In this document: in pieces, positions 16,862 through 26,628 of the stretch | How the letters are laid out: each line of letters opens with the position of its first letter | How positions within the stretch are numbered: position 1 is the stretch's first letter | Source of the DNA: Mariniphaga sediminis | GTDB lineage: Bacteria > Bacteroidota > Bacteroidia > Bacteroidales > Prolixibacteraceae | Assembly: GCF_003573545.1 (NCBI RefSeq) | Contig: NZ_QWET01000020.1 | Location: 21,437 to 85,436, forward strand | DNA: 64,000 nt | Direction of reading: 5' to 3' | Notes under the pieces: model-generated | Database searches by the model: none | What the model was told of the DNA's origin: nothing | The model's input: only the letters and a program-made list of their open reading frames with translations | Translations under genes and position numbers: made by a program

Positions 16862-18199
16862 TTATCTTCCTCCGGGCTGCCTCATTCCTCCCATCATACG
16901 TTGAATATTTTTTCCCTGCGAAACCATTTTCATCATTTTCCGGGTTTCGGAAAACTGTTTGAGTAGGCGGTTCACCTCCTGAATGCTGGTTCCCGATCCT
17001 CCGGCAATACGCTTACGGCGGCTGCCATTAATGAGAGATGGATCTTCCCGTTCGGCTGGCGTCATGGAGTAAATAATCGCTTCAATATGTTTGAAGGCAT
17101 CATCATCAAGGTCCATGTTTTTCATAGCCTTGCCCATTCCGGGAATCATCGAAACCACATCTTTCAGATCACCCATTTTTTTGATTTGGTTGATCTGTTT
17201 CAGAAAATCGTTGAAGTTGAAAGTATTTTTAGCCAGCTTTTTTTGCAGTTTGCGGGCCTCTTCTTCATCATACTGTTCCTGGGCCTTTTCAACCAACGAA
17301 ACAATGTCTCCCATACCGAGAATACGATCGGCCATTCTGGAAGGATGGAATACATCGATGGCATCCAATTTTTCGCCTGTTCCTACAAATTTGATAGGTT
17401 TTTCCACCACAGCCCGGATAGAAAGAGCCGCACCACCACGGGTGTCACCGTCGAGTTTGGTAAGCACAACTCCGGTGAAGTCGAGCCTGTCATTAAACTC
17501 TTTGGCGGTGTTCACTGCGTCCTGGCCCGTCATGGAATCAACAACAAACAGAATGTCGTTTGGCTGTACCGCTTTTTTGATGGAAGAAATTTCTTTCATC
17601 ATCTGCTCGTCGATGGCCAACCTACCGGCAGTATCGATAATTACCACATCATGCCCCTGCTTTTTAGCTTCCTTAATAGCAGCCTGGGCAATTTTTACCG
17701 GATCCATGTTCCCCTCTTCGGTGTAGACGGGTACATTGATTTGTTCTCCCAGCACTTTCAACTGGTCGATTGCAGCAGGCCGGTAAACGTCGCAAGCCAC
17801 CAATAACGGGTGCCTTCCTCTTTTGCGTTTAAGCATATTGGCCAGTTTGCCCGAGAAGGTGGTTTTACCAGATCCCTGGAGCCCGGCCATCAGGATAACA
17901 GAAGGAGAACCGCTCAGGTCGATGTCGGCTGATTCGCCGCCCATCAGTCCGGACAGTTCGTCTTTCACAATTTTCACCATTAACTGTCCCGGCTTCACAG
18001 CAGACAGTACTTGCTGGCCTAATGCTTTCTCTTTTACTTCGTCAGTAAATGTTTTGGCTATTTTAAAGTTGACGTCGGCATCGAGCAATGCACGGCGAAT
18101 ATCTTTCAGGGTCTCAGCTACATTTATCTCAGTGATTTTACCCTGCCCTTTAAGCAGTTTAAATGATCGCTCCAGCCTGTCGGTTAAGTTCTCAAACAT
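16862..18199 (-). CDS. ffh: Signal recognition particle protein (SRP54)
   Basis: A 445-residue protein in the usual Ffh order: N domain (1-85), G domain with P-loop [15 protein letters not shown] near 108, [25 protein letters not shown] and [14 protein letters not shown], and the methionine-rich M domain (about 325-440: [38 protein letters not shown]). It binds signal sequences and 4.5S RNA and delivers ribosomes to FtsY. First gene of a probable operon with folD. Confidence 0.97.
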   Translation of the reverse strand: MFENLTDRLERSFKLLKGQGKITEINVAETLKDIRRALLDADVNFKIAKTFTDEVKEKALGQQVLSAVKPGQLMVKIVKDELSGLMGGESADIDLSGSPSVILMAGLQGSGKTTFSGKLANMLKRKRGRHPLLVACDVYRPAAIDQLKVLGEQINVPVYTEEGNMDPVKIAQAAIKEAKKQGHDVVIIDTAGRLAIDEQMMKEISSIKKAVQPNDILFVVDSMTGQDAVNTAKEFNDRLDFTGVVLTKLDGDTRGGAALSIRAVVEKPIKFVGTGEKLDAIDVFHPSRMADRILGMGDIVSLVEKAQEQYDEEEARKLQKKLAKNTFNFNDFLKQINQIKKMGDLKDVVSMIPGMGKAMKNMDLDDDAFKHIEAIIYSMTPAEREDPSLINGSRRKRIAGGSGTSIQEVNRLLKQFSETRKMMKMVSQGKNIQRMMGGMRQPGGR

Positions 18200-18319
18200 A
18201 GATATAACATTTCATTTGAAAATGAGTCGCAAAAATACAAGGAAAAAGTGAAAAGGCAAAAGGTAAAAACAGCGGACTACTCATTTCCATTTTACAGAAA
18301 TAAAAAATCCGATCCTGTT

Positions 18320-18697
18320 TTATTTTATCGCCACGGTTTCTATTTCTACCAAAGCGCCCAACGGGAGTTCCTTTACAGCAAAGGCAGCCCGTGCAGGTGG
18401 ATTTTCCGGGTAGTACTTTCCGTAAACTTCATTCATTTCCTTGAAGTATTTCATATCGGCCAACAAACAGGTTGACTTTGCCACATCCCAGAAGCTATAT
18501 CCGGCTGCGTCCAAAATGGCGCCAATATTTTTCATTACCTGCTCAGTCTGCTCTTTAATTCCACCTTCCACCAACTTCATATTTTCAGGATTCAGCGGAA
18601 CCTGTCCCGAAATATAAAGGGTTCCTTCTATCTCTACGGCCTGACTGTAAGGTCCGATTGCCTGTGGCGCTTTGCCGGTTGAAATAATTCGTTTCAT
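18320..18697 (-). CDS. ridA: RidA family enamine/imine deaminase
   Basis: A 125-residue RidA/YjgF/UK114 protein, normal length. Conserved pieces: IGPYSQAVE, YISGQVPLNP, NIGAILDAAG, and ENPPARAAFAVKELP with the catalytic arginine, then EIETVAI with the partner glutamate. It hydrolyses reactive 2-aminoacrylate released by PLP enzymes. It begins 11 bases after the lptD-like gene. Confidence 0.96.
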   Translation of the reverse strand: MKRIISTGKAPQAIGPYSQAVEIEGTLYISGQVPLNPENMKLVEGGIKEQTEQVMKNIGAILDAAGYSFWDVAKSTCLLADMKYFKEMNEVYGKYYPENPPARAAFAVKELPLGALVEIETVAIK

Positions 18698-18708
18698 AAT
18701 TATCAGAT

Positions 18709-21429
18709 TTAGAAATTATCGTAGTGACTCTGGCGTTTCTGTATTTTAAGGTCTTTAAGCATCGATGATTTGGCGTTGATGGTGAAGCTGTAACTTTTCA
18801 TATACCCAAACGGTACAAAGTTAAATGCCATGGACCAGCAGTGAAGATCGCGGTTTACATTGAAGGTGGTGAAAGAAAATTCTCCGGCCATAATATCGTA
18901 GTTGGTATTCATGCTGATCCTCCATTTATCGGTAAGGCTCAGGTTTCCGCGGACCCCAATAGTTTGTGTTATCCTTCCTTTTTCTGAAGGTCTTCGCGGC
19001 CCGGCATAATTAAAGCTATAGTCAAACCCAAAATCCCAGGGGATATTAAAATCAGCATAATGACTATAGTCTCCCGGCAATACATTTTCTTCCTCTATCA
19101 ACTCCTTGTTCCGTTCGGCCTGTTCTTCACCCTTTTTCGATCTGAAATTCATTCCAAATGAAAGGTTTGCACGGGTAAGTCGTCCTAGTTTGGCCAAACC
19201 CGATTTTTCATTCCAAACATATTTATGAATTTTTGTCCCGTTTTCATTCGTCATATACGGATCGAGCACACCACCCATATTTATATTTACACCGGCAACA
19301 GTAGTCCGCGCCCTGATATTTATCGGCGACAGGTTTAACGAGTCGGCAATCAGATTGTAAGATGTGCTGAAACTCAGGTTATCGATAATTTTTACCTTTT
19401 TAAATTTTTCTTCTTCCCCCTCCATTTGAGTGGTATCCTTTCTATCAATCATCTTCATCTCAAGGTTATTATTGAGTGAAAACGAGATAGCTCCCGAGGC
19501 CCCCCTCCCAGGCGAACCACCGTAAATTCCCCCATCATTCACATCCAAAAAGCGGGTAGCACCGGTTGTATCCACCTGCACTTCTTTCCAGTAGCCAAAC
19601 CGTTCGGCCCCAAAATCGGGCCGGTAGCTGATGCTAAATGAAGGTGTCATTTTATGCCGGATACCTTTCACCCTCGATTGCGGGTTAACCGGAAGAAACA
19701 TCCCGTAAATATTGGTAGAGGCGCTTAAACTGTAAGAATAGTCATAAACCCTGTTTAACCCGGTAATGGTATCTATCCGGATGTCATCCGAGAAATTACC
19801 CGGATTGTTGAAATTTCCGTCTTTAACATACGTATAATCATATCTTTTAAAATACCACTTTTCGTTGTAGTTGAAACCGGGACTAAAATTAATATGGCTA
19901 AGCAAGTTAAAGCTGGGCAATGAAATCGGGATATTATGACGGATACCATTTTTCCAGTCGCGGGCAAACGACTTTTGCAAAATTTCTGACTCGTGGGCAG
20001 TAATTGAATTTCTAAGGTTTCCCGTATAATTTATACCAAATTTTTCGTACCATTTCAATGCACCAGACCTAACTTTTTTCCGCAACGGATAAACTTTTGC
20101 CATACTGAAGGTCATTTCAGGAAGCGATAACGTGAGAGAAGAATCGGTGGAATTTTGCGAATGCCTCAGGTTTACAGACAAATTGTAAGGCGTATTTTCA
20201 AACTTTTTGGAGAATGCAATACTTGATGACTTTTGACTTCTCAGGTAATTCTCGGCAGAAATGGCGTTTTGCTTGTCATACCCGCTGGTAGAAAAGTTTA
20301 CGCTGGCCGAAAAAGTCTGGTTGGGGTTCGCCTTGGCATCCTGACTATGGTTCCAGGTAATCGCAAATTGTTTTGACGGATTATAATCGGGATCACCCTT
20401 TTCCTTATAAACATTTAAATTATAACGAAAATCGAATCCCCCGTTATATTTGTATCTTTTACGGTAATTGGTATGCAACTTGGTAGCCCACGAACCTTTG
20501 GAATAAATATCGCCCTGCACCGCCAAATCAAAATATTCACTGGCGGCCCAGTAGTAACCACCTTCCCTTAGGAAAAAACCCCGGTTATTCTCCTCGCCGT
20601 ATGTAGGGATTAAAATCCCGGAAGAGTATGAAGGTGTATTGGGAAAATAGCCAAAAGGCAGGATGGGAAAATAGAGAGGAAAATCCTCCAGAACCATGTA
20701 TGCCGGACCTGTAATAATCTTATTTTTTGAAATAACCTTTGCTTTGGTCAGGTGCAGGTAAAAATGAGGATGTGGTGCATCGCAGGTAGTATATTTCCCA
20801 TCTTTTAAAACAAAAGCATCTTTCGATATCTTTTTTGTTCGCTGGCTGTGTACAAAACCTTCCCCCTGCTCCGTTACTACATCGGTAATAATTCCCTTTT
20901 CACTTTCAAAATTATACCGCAATGTATTCGATTCAAACTCATCGTTTCCGTCTTTAAAAATGGGCTTTTGAATCAAAGTTCCTGTGGAATCCTTAATGCC
21001 TTCAGCATACACTTCTTTGGTTTCCAAATCAAGTTCGATATAATAGGCTGTCAGTTCAATCTGCTGATACGTAACCTTTGCATTATTGTAGAGATACACT
21101 TTCTGCCCGTCGAATGAGCCTATAATTGAGTCTTCGGCATTGTAATCAATTGGCGCTTCAATGACAGGGGCCTTCTCCATAGCCATTGTGTCAGTCGAAA
21201 GGGAATCCGGAACAAAGAAGTCAGACTCAAGCAGACTTGGCACTATGGTATCCCGCCGGTCAGGCATGGTGCTGGTGGTATCAATCCCTGATAAATTTAA
21301 ATTATCCGGCCTTGTCTCTGTTTGCTGGCCTAAAGTTATCAGTGGCAATACAGCAAGAAAGTATGTTATCAATAATTTGTACAAAATGTTTTCTGCATTT
21401 AATGCTTCTCCTCCTGGCTCGAGGTGCAA
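18709..21429 (-). CDS. lptD: LPS-assembly protein LptD-like outer membrane protein
   Basis: About 890-906 residues. After a signal peptide and a low-complexity linker, residues about 95-230 form the LptA/OstA-like beta-jellyroll (GQKVYLYNNAKVTYQ, VYAEGIKDSTG, RYNFESEKGIITDV), and the rest (about 240-900) is a beta-barrel with PILPFGYFPN and many aromatic strands, typical of the Bacteroidota LptD branch. It inserts LPS into the outer leaflet with LptE. The start is uncertain: the frame opens with TTG at 21429; another TTG at 21384 (codon 16) would give a cleaner signal peptide (YKLLITYFLAVLPLITLGQ). Confidence 0.88.
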   Translation of the reverse strand: MHLEPGGEALNAENILYKLLITYFLAVLPLITLGQQTETRPDNLNLSGIDTTSTMPDRRDTIVPSLLESDFFVPDSLSTDTMAMEKAPVIEAPIDYNAEDSIIGSFDGQKVYLYNNAKVTYQQIELTAYYIELDLETKEVYAEGIKDSTGTLIQKPIFKDGNDEFESNTLRYNFESEKGIITDVVTEQGEGFVHSQRTKKISKDAFVLKDGKYTTCDAPHPHFYLHLTKAKVISKNKIITGPAYMVLEDFPLYFPILPFGYFPNTPSYSSGILIPTYGEENNRGFFLREGGYYWAASEYFDLAVQGDIYSKGSWATKLHTNYRKRYKYNGGFDFRYNLNVYKEKGDPDYNPSKQFAITWNHSQDAKANPNQTFSASVNFSTSGYDKQNAISAENYLRSQKSSSIAFSKKFENTPYNLSVNLRHSQNSTDSSLTLSLPEMTFSMAKVYPLRKKVRSGALKWYEKFGINYTGNLRNSITAHESEILQKSFARDWKNGIRHNIPISLPSFNLLSHINFSPGFNYNEKWYFKRYDYTYVKDGNFNNPGNFSDDIRIDTITGLNRVYDYSYSLSASTNIYGMFLPVNPQSRVKGIRHKMTPSFSISYRPDFGAERFGYWKEVQVDTTGATRFLDVNDGGIYGGSPGRGASGAISFSLNNNLEMKMIDRKDTTQMEGEEEKFKKVKIIDNLSFSTSYNLIADSLNLSPINIRARTTVAGVNINMGGVLDPYMTNENGTKIHKYVWNEKSGLAKLGRLTRANLSFGMNFRSKKGEEQAERNKELIEEENVLPGDYSHYADFNIPWDFGFDYSFNYAGPRRPSEKGRITQTIGVRGNLSLTDKWRISMNTNYDIMAGEFSFTTFNVNRDLHCWSMAFNFVPFGYMKSYSFTINAKSSMLKDLKIQKRQSHYDNF

Positions 21430-21487
21430 AAATAAAAATAAGGGTTATACCTGAGCCCTAATAAATGCAAAATAATTCTAATATTTC

Positions 21488-21495
21488 TATTTTTG
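21488..21495 (+). promoter_or_regulatory. -7 box upstream of the amidase gene
   Basis: TATTTTTG matches TAnnTTTG and lies 21 bases before the preferred ATG at 21517. It supports that start over the TTG at 21493, which overlaps the box. No -33 TTG at normal spacing. Confidence 0.4.
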
Positions 21496-21516
21496 TTCCG
21501 GAAACAGGAAACGATT

Positions 21517-22653
21517 ATGAAAGTAGTGCCATACATCTGTGCATTTTTGTTTATTAATTGCGGGTTGCCGGGCGTAGTCCGTGCGGGCCCGCCAGTGGAT
21601 GAATCGCATGTTCGTACCGTAGTCATTGACCCGGGCCACGGAGGCAGGGATCCCGGAGCCGTACATGGCCGTGCACGCGAAAAGGATATTGTTCTGGATA
21701 TTTCATTAAGACTTGGGAAATACATTCAGCAGAACTTTCCCGAAGTTAAAGTAATATATACCCGCGACCGGGACGTTTTTGTCCCTCTCTACCGGCGGGC
21801 AGCCATTGCCAATGAAAATGATGCCGATTTGTTCATCTCGATACATGTAAACGCTGTTCAGCGGGGGTTGGTACAGGGAACGGAAACCTATATTTTGGGA
21901 CAACATCGTACAAAAGATAATTTAGAGGTTGCTAAAAAAGAGAATGCTGTTATTTTGCTGGAAGACGATTACCGTACCACTTACGAAGGATTCGATCCTA
22001 ACTCCTCCGAATCGTATATTATGTTTGAACTGGTTCAGGACGAATACCTGGAACAAAGCGCCATGCTTGCCTCTGCCATACAAGACCAGTTCAGGGAGCG
22101 GGCCAAACGCATCGACAGGAGCGTAAAACAAGCGGGTTTTTTGGTATTGCGACAAACCACCATGCCCAGCATTCTGGTCGAAACCGGTTTTTTGAGCCAT
22201 CCCTCCGAACGGAATTTTCTAATGAGTGAACCGGGCAGGGATTACCTGGCATCGGCAATCTACAGGGCATTCCGGGATTATAAAAAAAAGGTGGAGGCCA
22301 AAAGCAGTTTCAACCTGGTAACAGTTCCTTCTGCCCCACTATCGCCCGGGAATGTCAACGGAAGTGAGAGCAGAGAAAATCAAGTTGCTCAAAAACCAGA
22401 TATCATTTTTTCGGTGCAGGTAGCTTCACTTGCAAGTCCGGTAGAAATAAAACCCTCGAATTTTAACGGGGAAAGTGAAATATTCATGCAGAACAGCGGT
22501 AAAACGTACCGTTATTTTTGTGGGAAGTATAGTACAATTGAGCAGGCCAAAGCAGAAAGGAAACGGCTTCGGTCCAGGTTTAACGGGGCATTTGTGGTTG
22601 CCTTCGAAAACGGAGAATTGATTCCGGTAGATGTTGCCCTGCAAAAAATGTAG
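21517..22653 (+). CDS. N-acetylmuramoyl-L-alanine amidase (Amidase_3) with SPOR-like tail
   Basis: With ATG at 21517 it has 378 residues and a signal peptide ending near GVVRAG. The Amidase_3 zinc ligands are clear: VVIDPGHGG (His), REKDIVLD (Glu) and FISIHVNA (His), with the catalytic Glu in SILVETGFLSH. The catalytic domain ends near residue 260; a Ser/Pro linker follows. The last about 84 residues (IIFSVQVASLAS ... VVAFENGELI) look like a SPOR-type peptidoglycan-binding domain. A tail of the same pattern occurs on the MlaD protein encoded next. It cleaves the amide between MurNAc and the stem peptide in the periplasm, in daughter-cell separation or remodelling. Confidence 0.93.
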   Translation: MKVVPYICAFLFINCGLPGVVRAGPPVDESHVRTVVIDPGHGGRDPGAVHGRAREKDIVLDISLRLGKYIQQNFPEVKVIYTRDRDVFVPLYRRAAIANENDADLFISIHVNAVQRGLVQGTETYILGQHRTKDNLEVAKKENAVILLEDDYRTTYEGFDPNSSESYIMFELVQDEYLEQSAMLASAIQDQFRERAKRIDRSVKQAGFLVLRQTTMPSILVETGFLSHPSERNFLMSEPGRDYLASAIYRAFRDYKKKVEAKSSFNLVTVPSAPLSPGNVNGSESRENQVAQKPDIIFSVQVASLASPVEIKPSNFNGESEIFMQNSGKTYRYFCGKYSTIEQAKAERKRLRSRFNGAFVVAFENGELIPVDVALQKM

Positions 22654-22746
22654 CCATTAAAAAAATGTTTTTCCGGTATATTTTAGGTAATTCCTGTTTG
22701 AATTCCCTAATTTTACTTCACTTATTGTTCATTAAATGACAGCAAA

Positions 22747-23994
22747 ATGAAAGTTTCAAAGTATACCCGGTTGGGAATTTTAATTGTTTTATCTATAACC
22801 GCACTAATCTGGGGCCTGAGCTACCTGAAAGGAAATGACATCTTTAAGAAAAGCAATGAATACCATGTTATTTATAATCGGGTGGATGGCCTTTCCGGAT
22901 CCAATGAAGTGATACTGAGTGGTTTTAAGATTGGCCATGTAAAAGAAATAAAATTTTTACCCGACAACAGTGGCAGGCTTTTGGTTACTGTTATAATTGA
23001 TTCATCTGTAAAAATACCCGTAAATTCGGTAGCACAGATTGCAAGCAGCGATATTATGGGAACCCGAACTATCCGGATAAACTTAAGCGAAGAAAGTGAA
23101 TTTTATAACGATAATGACACAATTCCCGGGGATGTGGAACGTGATCTGAAAGAACAGGTAAGTATGCAGGTACTTCCTATAAAAAATAAAGCCGAGGAGC
23201 TGCTCGGCACGATCGACTCGGCAATCACCGTGCTTACCGTAATTCTGAACGAAGATGCACGAAGAAACCTCTCCGAAAGTTTTGAAAACATCAACCAAAC
23301 AATTTATAATATTGAAAGAACTACCGCCGACCTGCAGGAAATCGTATCATCGGAAAAGGAAAGCATGAAAAATGTTATCACAAACCTTGACACAATAACA
23401 ACTGTTTTAAACCGGAACTCCGGGGAATTTGAAAACACCTTACAAAATTTATCTGCATTTAGCGATACGCTGGCTCAAATAACGGTATCTCCCCTACTCG
23501 GCACGATTCACGAATCAACGGAAAAAATCAATCTGTTACTGACGAAACTCAATAGTACAGACAATACCGCCGGGCGACTCTTTAACGATGATGAACTCTA
23601 CCAGTCCGTAAACCTGCTCACTGAAAATCTAAATCTTTTAATGACTGATATCCGGGCCAATCCCGAACGATACCTTAGTTTTTCTGCAATCGATTTGGGC
23701 CGGAAAGTTTACGTGAATGCCTCCGGAGAAAAGGCTGGCGATATTATTTTTAAAGTACATTTGATATCGAGCGAGAACCGGATTCCGCTTGATTCTGAAA
23801 AGTTCAAAGGCTTTCAACCAGAAGAATATGAAGCCAGCGGAGCTTTTACATACCTGACCGGCACGTCAAACTCTTTTTCCGAAATTCTGGATCTGCATAA
23901 AAAAGCGCTAAAACAATTTCCGGATGCGTCTATTGTAGCTTTTAAAAATGGCCGGCTTATAAAACTGGAAAAAGCACTCAAATCGCTCCGGTAA
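22747..23994 (+). CDS. MlaD/MCE-domain lipid transport protein with C-terminal SPOR-like domain
   Basis: A 415-residue protein with one N-terminal membrane helix (about 8-25) and an MCE domain at about 35-115 (YNRVDGLSGSNEVILSGFKIG, IASSDIMGTRTIRI). A long helical section follows (about 140-305), and the last about 84 residues (332-415) resemble a SPOR-like module also present on the upstream amidase. MCE proteins move phospholipid between inner and outer membrane. The partner permease and ATPase (MlaE/F) are not in the window. 93 bases after the amidase, same strand, so possibly one operon. Confidence 0.9.
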   Translation: MKVSKYTRLGILIVLSITALIWGLSYLKGNDIFKKSNEYHVIYNRVDGLSGSNEVILSGFKIGHVKEIKFLPDNSGRLLVTVIIDSSVKIPVNSVAQIASSDIMGTRTIRINLSEESEFYNDNDTIPGDVERDLKEQVSMQVLPIKNKAEELLGTIDSAITVLTVILNEDARRNLSESFENINQTIYNIERTTADLQEIVSSEKESMKNVITNLDTITTVLNRNSGEFENTLQNLSAFSDTLAQITVSPLLGTIHESTEKINLLLTKLNSTDNTAGRLFNDDELYQSVNLLTENLNLLMTDIRANPERYLSFSAIDLGRKVYVNASGEKAGDIIFKVHLISSENRIPLDSEKFKGFQPEEYEASGAFTYLTGTSNSFSEILDLHKKALKQFPDASIVAFKNGRLIKLEKALKSLR

Positions 23995-24278
23995 TTAACG
24001 GATAATTGTTAATAGTGTTCTTTATGAAAAATTAATACCTACTACTACCTACCAGTTAGCCTGCTACTAATCAAAATGTTAAAAGCAACACACTCATTTA
24101 CAGGGCATTAATTAATTTTAGAAAATTATATATTTTAAAGTCCTCATAACGAAAACAATAAACAGTTTTTAAAAAAGTCAAGTGAAAACGGATTTTTTTT
24201 TTAACTTTTTTTTCGCAATTTTTGCTTTCGGGAATTAAAAAGGGAATTTAGTAGAACCTCAAAATCCAGCGAGTATAA
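23995..24278. other. Intergenic region upstream of dnaA
   Basis: 284 bases, very AT-rich, with T9 and T8 runs near 24190-24212 that could be the unwinding part of an origin or simply a leader. A TAC/CTA trinucleotide-rich stretch lies at 24036-24068. No TTATNCACA-type DnaA box was found on either strand, so there is no positive evidence that oriC is here. No promoter of the TAnnTTTG type is convincing. Confidence 0.4.
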
Positions 24279-25724
24279 ATGAACAGCGAATATCAATCTG
24301 CGTGGGCTAAGTGTCTTGACATTATCAGGGATAATGTACCAGGGAGCAGTTATAAAACCTGGTTTGAACCCATCGAACCCGTCAAACTTGAAAACAAAGT
24401 ACTAACCATTCAGGTCCCGAGTGCCTTTTTTTATGAGTACTTGGAGGAGCAGTTTATTGATATTTTACGAAAAACACTTCGGATGGTGCTGGGAAACGGC
24501 GCCAAACTGGAATATAATGTAGTGATGGGACCGGCCAACGGAGAAGCACGTGGAGGAAACGGGACTCCCTTTACCGTAAGCTATCCTACCAACAACAATT
24601 TAAAAATTCAAAACCAGCCAATGACCATTCCCCTGAAGGGAGATGAAAAGAAAGCCATTAAAAACCCATTTATTATACCTGGAATACAAAAATTGCAAAT
24701 AGATCCGCAATTAAAACCCGATAATACCTTCGATAATTTTGTGGAAGGCGATTGTAACCGTCTGGCTCGGAGTGCCGGTTTTGCTGTGGCACGAAACCCT
24801 GGCGGAACTGCTTTTAATCCCCTGATGATTTATGGAAATTCCGGGTTGGGCAAAACTCATCTGGCACAGGCAATTGGAATTGAAGTGAAAGAACAGATGC
24901 CCGACAAGGTGGTACTGTATGTTAATGCCAATAAATTTCAAACACAGTTTACCGAGGCTACCCGGAACAATAACCGGAACGACTTTTTGCATTTCTACCA
25001 AATGATAGATGTACTTATTCTGGACGATGTACAGGAATTTGCGGGAAAAGAAAAAACACAGGAAACATTTTTCCACATTTTTAATCACCTTCATCAAACA
25101 GGAAAGCAACTCATATTAACTTCCGACAAGCCGCCCATCGAACTGAAAGGGATGGAACAAAGGCTGTTGTCGCGCTTCAAATGGGGCTTGACTGCTGATC
25201 TGCAAACGCCTGACTTTGAAACCCGCATGGAAATACTTCGCAGGAAAGTATATAAAGATGGTATTGATCTTACAGAAGATATATTGGAATATATTGCATC
25301 ACATGTAACCAACAACGTTCGTGAACTGGAGGGTGCCCTTGTTTCGCTGCTGGCACAATCCATGCTTAACAGACGTGAAATTACACTTGACCTTACTTCG
25401 AAGCTTATCAACAAGTTGGTGAAAAATTCGAGAAGGGAACTCTCCATTGAGTATATTTCAAAAGTGGTGTGCGATTATTTCAACATGCCGGTAGAGTCGC
25501 TTCAGACCAAAACCCGGAAGCGTGAAATTGTGCAGGCAAGGCAAATTACAATGTACTTTTCGAAGAGCCTGACCAAATATTCACTGGCAAGTATCGGGGC
25601 GCAAATCGGGAATAAAGATCATGCTACCGTGCTCCATGCATGTAAAACCGTAAATAACCTAAAAGATACCGATAAAAATTTCAGGCAATACGTTGAAGAT
25701 ATCGAGAAAAAATTGACTATGTAG
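24279..25724 (+). CDS. dnaA: Chromosomal replication initiator protein DnaA
   Basis: A 481-residue DnaA in four domains: domain I (1-80, WAKCLDIIRDNVPGSSYKTW), a linker (about 85-135), the AAA+ domain III with Walker A GNSGLGKTHLAQ, Walker B VLILDDVQEF and sensor region RLLSRFKWG, and domain IV (about 375-481) with the helix-turn-helix and the signature IGNKDHATVLHACK that reads DnaA boxes. It melts oriC and loads the helicase. Its stop overlaps the GTG start of the YigZ gene by one base, so the two are coupled. Confidence 0.98.
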   Translation: MNSEYQSAWAKCLDIIRDNVPGSSYKTWFEPIEPVKLENKVLTIQVPSAFFYEYLEEQFIDILRKTLRMVLGNGAKLEYNVVMGPANGEARGGNGTPFTVSYPTNNNLKIQNQPMTIPLKGDEKKAIKNPFIIPGIQKLQIDPQLKPDNTFDNFVEGDCNRLARSAGFAVARNPGGTAFNPLMIYGNSGLGKTHLAQAIGIEVKEQMPDKVVLYVNANKFQTQFTEATRNNNRNDFLHFYQMIDVLILDDVQEFAGKEKTQETFFHIFNHLHQTGKQLILTSDKPPIELKGMEQRLLSRFKWGLTADLQTPDFETRMEILRRKVYKDGIDLTEDILEYIASHVTNNVRELEGALVSLLAQSMLNRREITLDLTSKLINKLVKNSRRELSIEYISKVVCDYFNMPVESLQTKTRKREIVQARQITMYFSKSLTKYSLASIGAQIGNKDHATVLHACKTVNNLKDTDKNFRQYVEDIEKKLTM

Positions 25725-26323
25725 TGACAGATACCTACAAAACCATAAAAAGCAAAAGCGAAGGAAGCTTCAAAGACAAAGGAAGTAAATTCTTCGCTTT
25801 TGTTTTTCCTGTAAAAAATGAAGAAGAAGTTAAAGAGCTGTTAACCCAAATAAAAAAAGAACATCATAGCGCCCGTCATCATTGTTACGCCTGGCGATTA
25901 GGTACGGAAGACATCCTTTTTCGTGCGAATGATGACGGAGAACCCTCCTCTACTGCCGGAAAACCCATTCTGGGGCAATTGCAGAGCTTTGAGGTTACTA
26001 ATGTTTTCCTGGTGGTTGTACGTTACTTTGGCGGGACATTGCTCGGTACAAGCGGTCTGATTAACGCCTACCGGACAGCTGCAGCCGAAGCGCTTAAAAA
26101 CGCTGACATTGTAACCCGAATTATAGAAGAGAACTTCCGGCTGAAATTCACCTACAAAGAGATGAATGACGTAATGCAGATAGTTAAGCAGGAAAATCTG
26201 CATATCACAGATACCCGCTTCGAACTGGACTGCCAGCTCAATTTTTCTGTCCGGAAATCAGAAGCTTCCCGGATAGAAGAGCTGTTCCGCAATTTTTACG
26301 GCGTAGAAATAGAAAGTACTTAA
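25724..26323 (+). CDS. YigZ/IMPACT family protein
   Basis: A 199-residue protein starting at GTG, overlapping the dnaA stop. The N-terminal UPF0029/IMPACT domain is clear: KSKSEGSFKDKGSKFFAF, HSARHHCYAW, RANDDGEPSSTAGKP and VVVRYFGGTLLGTSGLINAY; a ferredoxin-like C-terminal domain follows (about 140-199). Related proteins bind nucleic acid or ribosomes and influence translation; the bacterial role is not settled. Confidence 0.93.
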   Translation: MTDTYKTIKSKSEGSFKDKGSKFFAFVFPVKNEEEVKELLTQIKKEHHSARHHCYAWRLGTEDILFRANDDGEPSSTAGKPILGQLQSFEVTNVFLVVVRYFGGTLLGTSGLINAYRTAAAEALKNADIVTRIIEENFRLKFTYKEMNDVMQIVKQENLHITDTRFELDCQLNFSVRKSEASRIEELFRNFYGVEIEST

Positions 26324-26628
26324 AATGGTGAAAAGTGTTAATAAATTGGTTAAAAAAACTGCCCTGGCTTCGCTTTCATTTTTCAGAAACCTTTTACATT
26401 TGAACTCATGATGCATCGCCAAAAAAATCACCGACTTTTTTGTGGCAGTATCGCCTGCCAAAAAACCAATATTTTCATTTTCCGGCGCCTGGTCAGACTA
26501 TTCCTTTCATGTTTCGACAAAATAAAAAGCACTATTGCTTTTCCAGAAAGCCGAAAGCCAATATTTTATTTTTCTGAAATATTGGCTTTTTTTCTGCAAA
26601 AAACGGACATTCAATATATATCAAAATA
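26324..26628 (+). promoter_or_regulatory. pyrBI leader region with candidate attenuator
   Basis: 305 bases between the YigZ gene and pyrB. A TACATTTG (-7 type) box is at 26395-26402. ATG 26408 opens a 73-codon frame that runs through the terminator hairpin at 26554-26589 and stops in TAATG, overlapping the pyrB ATG. U-rich runs precede the hairpin. The layout resembles the E. coli pyrBI leader, where translation coupled to UTP-dependent RNA polymerase pausing decides whether the terminator forms. Leader regulation here is inference. Confidence 0.55.
26554..26594 (+). terminator. Terminator/attenuator hairpin upstream of pyrB
   Basis: A 13-bp perfect stem (26554-26566 with 26577-26589), a 10-base loop, then T4 CTG with further T. 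It ends about 35 bases before the pyrB start. It can stop dnaA-yigZ transcripts, act as a pyrBI attenuator, or both. Confidence 0.8.

Noticed and set aside
17087..17806. Long plus-strand open frames inside ffh (17087-17806 and 17091-17726)
   Set aside because: They are antisense to the unmistakable ffh gene and have no domain or start signal.
24036..24068. CTA/TAC-rich stretch before dnaA as a possible DnaA-trio element
   Set aside because: DnaA-trios need adjacent DnaA boxes, and no TTATNCACA-type box was seen in 23995-24278.
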